From Aeromonas sp. RU39B (lineage in GTDB: Bacteria > Pseudomonadota > Gammaproteobacteria > Enterobacterales > Aeromonadaceae), in contig NZ_FTMJ01000009.1 of NCBI RefSeq assembly GCF_900156095.1, forward strand, positions 1 to 64,000: 64,000 nucleotides of DNA, given 5' to 3'. The notes beneath the pieces were generated by a model that made no database searches, was not told where the DNA came from, and was given only the letters and a program-made list of their open reading frames with translations. Positions 60,870 to 64,000 of this stretch are shown one piece after another. The position numbers were made by a program, and so were the translations under genes. How positions within the stretch are numbered: position 1 is the stretch's first letter; every line of letters begins with the position of its first letter.

Positions 60870-62369
60870 TCAAATCTGGTCACTCTCGGCTATCGAGATG
60901 GGCCAGCCCATCTTCTGCTGACGTTCAATCTCAAGGCGTAGCTCGCTGGCGCGCAGGTAGTGCACGTCGAGCCAACCGGTCGGCAGGGTTAACAGCAAGC
61001 TATCGCCATTCGCCTGCAGCTGGAACTCCGGCACTGTGCCCTGAGTGCGTCGCATGCAGAGGATCAGGGCCAGACGCAACAAGCGGGCCAGCCGGATCGA
61101 CTGGCGGGCGGTGACGGCACCCTGACGCTCGAGAGGCGTCAGTTTGAAGTCATCGCGCTGGTTGAACAGCAAGGCCGACAGCAGATGTTTTTGCGCTGGC
61201 GTAAAGCCCGGCATATCGATGTTATCGATGATGTAGGCGGCGTGCTGCGGGGCTTTTTTGTACTCGATGCAGAGGCCGATTTCGTGGAGCAGCGCGGCGT
61301 AACGCAGGATCGGCCGGCCATAGCGGCGCGACAGGCGCCAGGCGGCTTGCACCTGATTAAACGCTTCCACCACGGTGTCGCGCACCCGCTCGGCGTGTTC
61401 ACGGTCGAGCTGATAGCGGTTAATCAGACTGTTGGCGGTACGATCGCGGGCATCGCAATCGTGGCTGTTGCCAAGCAGGCCATAGATCAGCCCTTCGCGC
61501 AGGGCACCACCGGCCAGCGTCATGCTCTCGATGCCGAGCACTTCGAACAGGGCAATCAGGATGGCCAAGCCGGACGGAAACACGGTCAGCCGCTCGGCGG
61601 TGAGGCCTTCGAGTTGCAGCTGATCGAGTCGGCCGCAGGCGATAGCCTGCTGCTTCAACTCTTGCAGCTTGGGCAGCGTCACGCGCTCGCTCTTGCCCTG
61701 TGCCAGCATGATCTCTTGCAGTGCCTGCACCGTGCCGGAGGCGCCGACACAGCTGTTCCAGCCCAGCGCCACATAGTCACCGGCCACATCGAGCAGAACG
61801 GCCTTGGCTGCGTCGATCGCTTGCTGGAAGCGCTCGGCTGAGAGTTCTCCATCGCCAAAGTGGTTATTTAGCCAGGTGACACAGCCCATGTGCAGGCTGC
61901 TCAGCAGTTTGGCCTCGCTCTGCTCGCCGATCACCAGCTCGGTGCTGGCACCGCCGATGTCGATGACCAGTCGGTTGCCTTCACCGGCCGAGGTCCAGGA
62001 GACCCCTTCATAGATGGTCTTGGCCTCTTCCTCGCCGGAGATAATCTCGATGCTGTGGTTGAGCACCCGTTCGGCCTCTTGCAGAAACTCTTCCACATTG
62101 GTGGCCAGCCGCAAGGTAGCGGTACCGACCACCCGGATATTCTCCGGTGGAATATCCTGCAACTGCTCGGCGAACAGGCGAAGACAGTCCCAGCCGCGCT
62201 CCATGGCGCTTTGGCTGAGACGGAAATCGGCATCCAGACCGGCCGCCAAGCGCACCTTGCGCTTGACCTTGGCCACGGTGCGCAGGGCACCGGCGACCTC
62301 GCACACCACCAGCATGTGAAAGCTGTTGGAGCCAAGGTCGATGGCGGCATAGAGAGGCGTACTGCTCAC
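60870..62369 (-). CDS. gppA: Guanosine-5'-triphosphate,3'-diphosphate pyrophosphatase (GppA)
   Basis: 499 residues (E. coli GppA 494). Ppx/GppA phosphatase of the actin-like ATPase fold, with YAAIDLGSNSFHMLV and DIGGASTELVIG, plus a C-terminal HD-like domain. It converts pppGpp to ppGpp and can hydrolyse polyphosphate. The position next to rhlB, with trxA divergent, is the enteric gppA arrangement and argues against the paralogue ppx. The start follows the rhlB stop by eight bases. Confidence 0.9.
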   Translation of the reverse strand: MSSTPLYAAIDLGSNSFHMLVVCEVAGALRTVAKVKRKVRLAAGLDADFRLSQSAMERGWDCLRLFAEQLQDIPPENIRVVGTATLRLATNVEEFLQEAERVLNHSIEIISGEEEAKTIYEGVSWTSAGEGNRLVIDIGGASTELVIGEQSEAKLLSSLHMGCVTWLNNHFGDGELSAERFQQAIDAAKAVLLDVAGDYVALGWNSCVGASGTVQALQEIMLAQGKSERVTLPKLQELKQQAIACGRLDQLQLEGLTAERLTVFPSGLAILIALFEVLGIESMTLAGGALREGLIYGLLGNSHDCDARDRTANSLINRYQLDREHAERVRDTVVEAFNQVQAAWRLSRRYGRPILRYAALLHEIGLCIEYKKAPQHAAYIIDNIDMPGFTPAQKHLLSALLFNQRDDFKLTPLERQGAVTARQSIRLARLLRLALILCMRRTQGTVPEFQLQANGDSLLLTLPTGWLDVHYLRASELRLEIERQQKMGWPISIAESDQI

Positions 62370-62377
62370 CGGGATCC

Positions 62378-63661
62378 TCAGCTCTTCTTGGGCGGACGGC
62401 GACGGTTGCCACCGCCACCCTGGCGGTCGCGCATGTTGCGGTTAACCGGCGGACGGTTGCGTTGCACGCGGCGCGGCGGGGTCACGTCATCCAGCAGAGC
62501 TTGGCGATCATACTTGCTGACCGGGATCGGATGGCGGATGTACTCCTCGATGGCCGGCAGGTTGAAGGCATAGTCTTCACAAGCCAGGCTGATGGAGTGA
62601 CCGCTCTTGCCGGCCCGACCGGTACGGCCGATGCGGTGTACGTAGTCTTCGCAGTCGTCCGGCAGGTCATAGTTAAAGACGTGGGTTACGTCAGGAATGT
62701 GCAGACCACGGGCGGCAACGTCGGTTGCAACCAGAATATCGAGGCTGCCCTTGGTGAAGTCGTCGAGGATCTTCAGGCGCTTTTTCTGCGGTACGTCGCC
62801 GGTCAGCAGACCGACACGATGGCCATCGGCTTCCAGCCAGGCATGGATGTCTTCGCAGCAGTGCTTGGTGTTGGCAAATACAATAGCCTTGTCTGGCCAC
62901 TCTTCTTCGATGAGGCTCAGCAGAAGCAGCATCTTGTCCTCGTTGGAGGGGTAGAAGAGCTCTTCTTTGATGCGAACGCCGGTCATCTGCTCCGGCTCAA
63001 CCTGAACGTGAGTCGGGTTGGTCATGTGTTCATAAGCCAGCTCTTGTACGCGCAGCGACAGGGTGGCGGAGAACAGCATGTTGAGACGATCGGTGGCTGC
63101 CGGCATGCGGCGGAACAGGAAGCGGATGTCCTTGATAAAGCCCAGATCGAACATACGATCCGCTTCATCCAGCACCACGACCTGAATATTGGCCAGATCG
63201 ATCACCTTCGACTTGTAGTAGTCGATGATGCGACCTGTGGTACCGACCAGGATGTCGACACCCTGTTCCAGCACGGCCAGCTGCTTGTCATAGCCTTCAC
63301 CGCCATAAGCCAGACCGAGCTTGAGACCGGTGGTGGCAGCCATCCCCTCGGCATCCTTGTGGATCTGCACCGCCAGCTCACGGGTCGGTGCCATGATGAT
63401 GGCGCGCGGTTGGTTGATGAGGTGGGGCTTGGTCAGAGGATGGGTGAGAAGATAGTTGAAGGTGGCGGCGAGGAATGCGATGGTTTTGCCTGTTCCTGTT
63501 TGCGCCTGGCCTGCGATGTCATGGCCTTCAACCAGCAGCGGCAGGGAGAGCGCCTGGATCGGCGTACAATAATGAAATCCCTTGGCTTCCAGACCGGCCA
63601 GCACTTCGGGTTCGAGGCCCATTTGGGCGAATTTTTCGTCAGTTAGATGTGTTTTGCTCAT
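62378..63661 (-). CDS. rhlB: ATP-dependent RNA helicase RhlB
   Basis: 427 residues (E. coli 421). DEAD-box helicase of the RNA degradosome, which unwinds structured RNA for RNase E and PNPase. It has a Q motif [10 protein letters not shown], Walker A AQTGTGKT (53-60), DEAD in [13 protein letters not shown], and motif [12 protein letters not shown]. The basic, arginine-rich tail is typical of RhlB. gppA follows in the same operon; trxA is divergent. Confidence 0.96.
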   Translation of the reverse strand: MSKTHLTDEKFAQMGLEPEVLAGLEAKGFHYCTPIQALSLPLLVEGHDIAGQAQTGTGKTIAFLAATFNYLLTHPLTKPHLINQPRAIIMAPTRELAVQIHKDAEGMAATTGLKLGLAYGGEGYDKQLAVLEQGVDILVGTTGRIIDYYKSKVIDLANIQVVVLDEADRMFDLGFIKDIRFLFRRMPAATDRLNMLFSATLSLRVQELAYEHMTNPTHVQVEPEQMTGVRIKEELFYPSNEDKMLLLLSLIEEEWPDKAIVFANTKHCCEDIHAWLEADGHRVGLLTGDVPQKKRLKILDDFTKGSLDILVATDVAARGLHIPDVTHVFNYDLPDDCEDYVHRIGRTGRAGKSGHSISLACEDYAFNLPAIEEYIRHPIPVSKYDRQALLDDVTPPRRVQRNRPPVNRNMRDRQGGGGNRRRPPKKS

Positions 63662-63724
63662 GGCCGTAGGTTATCAGGTTAGGCTTGCATTAATAAACAG
63701 GATCATTTCAAATAGGGCAACTAT

Positions 63725-63751
63725 GGCCTTTATTGGCCTCTCAATAAAGCC
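63725..63751. other. Inverted repeat between rhlB and trxA
   Basis: GGCCTTTATTG (63725-63735) and CAATAAAGCC (63742-63751) can pair with one bulge and a six-base loop, about 25 bases before the trxA ATG. The function is unknown; a regulatory hairpin in the trxA leader is one possibility. Confidence 0.35.
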
Positions 63752-63775
63752 TTATTTACTGACTGGAGTTGGATA

Positions 63776-64000
63776 ATGAGTGACAAGATTGTTCAGCTGA
63801 GCGATGCCAGCTTCGAGGCAGATGTAGCTAGTTCTGCCACCCCGATTCTGGTGGATTTCTGGGCTGAATGGTGCGGTCCGTGCAAAATGATCGCCCCGAT
63901 CCTGGAAGAAGTGGCTCAGGAATATGAAGGCCGTGTTACCGTGGCCAAACTGAACATCGATCACAACCCTGATACCCCGCCGAAGTTCGGCATCCGTGGT
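63776..64000 (+). CDS. trxA: Thioredoxin 1, 5' part (runs off the right edge)
   Basis: The first 75 codons of thioredoxin (E. coli 109 residues) are present. The active site is WCGPC (W32 to C36), and the conserved start [14 protein letters not shown] and the block PKFGIRG are present. It is the cytoplasmic disulfide reductant. TGGAG stands upstream of the ATG. Divergent from rhlB, as in E. coli. The remaining third is outside the window. Confidence 0.96.
   Translation, partial: MSDKIVQLSDASFEADVASSATPILVDFWAEWCGPCKMIAPILEEVAQEYEGRVTVAKLNIDHNPDTPPKFGIRG

Overview
The window is about 64 kb of chromosome around the replication origin of a gammaproteobacterium. The gene content, gene order and protein lengths (dnaA-dnaN-recF-gyrB, rpmH-rnpA-yidD-yidC-mnmE, mioC-oriC-mnmG-rsmG-parA-parB, the atp operon, glmU, and rph-pyrE) suggest Aeromonas or a close relative. 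The genus is an inference from remembered gene order, not from a search. DNA is moderately GC-rich and coding density is high. No insertion sequence, CRISPR array, tRNA or intact prophage was seen.

Layout. 1-320: promoters P1 and P2, boxA and the pre-16S leader of an rRNA operon that runs leftward out of the window. 519-4813: avtA, the heat-shock pair ibpA-ibpB with a sigma-32 promoter and two candidate ROSE-type RNA thermometers, a metallo-beta-lactamase-fold hydrolase, and an FtrA-like regulator. 4925-10922: gyrB, recF, dnaN and dnaA, leftward. 11224-13390: an amino-acid (cystine-like) ABC transporter placed between dnaA and rpmH. 13641-17427: rpmH, rnpA, yidD, yidC and mnmE. The 3' end of mnmE is a known integration target and is followed by a hipB-hipA toxin-antitoxin pair preceded by four operator-like repeats. 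19786-28449 is accessory: an OFA-type MFS transporter translationally coupled to an enoate/2,4-dienoyl-CoA reductase-like flavoprotein, a FIST-GGDEF diguanylate cyclase, a GH3 lipoprotein and an AraC regulator.

28598-33889: DnaA-box cluster, mioC, oriC (DnaA boxes, tandem 12-mers, many GATC sites), mnmG, rsmG, parA and parB. Three parS-like palindromes lie not beside parAB but 22-29 kb leftward, around avtA and gyrB-recF. 34098-40996: complete atpIBEFHAGDC operon with promoter and terminator. 41091-42449: glmU. 42548-50968: a LysR regulator and a Fur-type catecholate siderophore uptake locus (fepB, fepD, fepG, fepC, fes and a TonB-dependent receptor) with two Fur boxes. 51094-57744: a DUF1992 protein and an AdeRS/AdeAB-like two-component system plus RND efflux pair. 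57839-64000: yicC, rph, pyrE (with attenuator), yeaK, gppA, rhlB and the first 75 codons of trxA.

The core of the window combines replication initiation, origin segregation, ribosome and tRNA maturation, membrane protein insertion and ATP synthesis. The less conserved material sits in discrete insertions: dnaA/rpmH, mnmE/mioC, and glmU/yicC.
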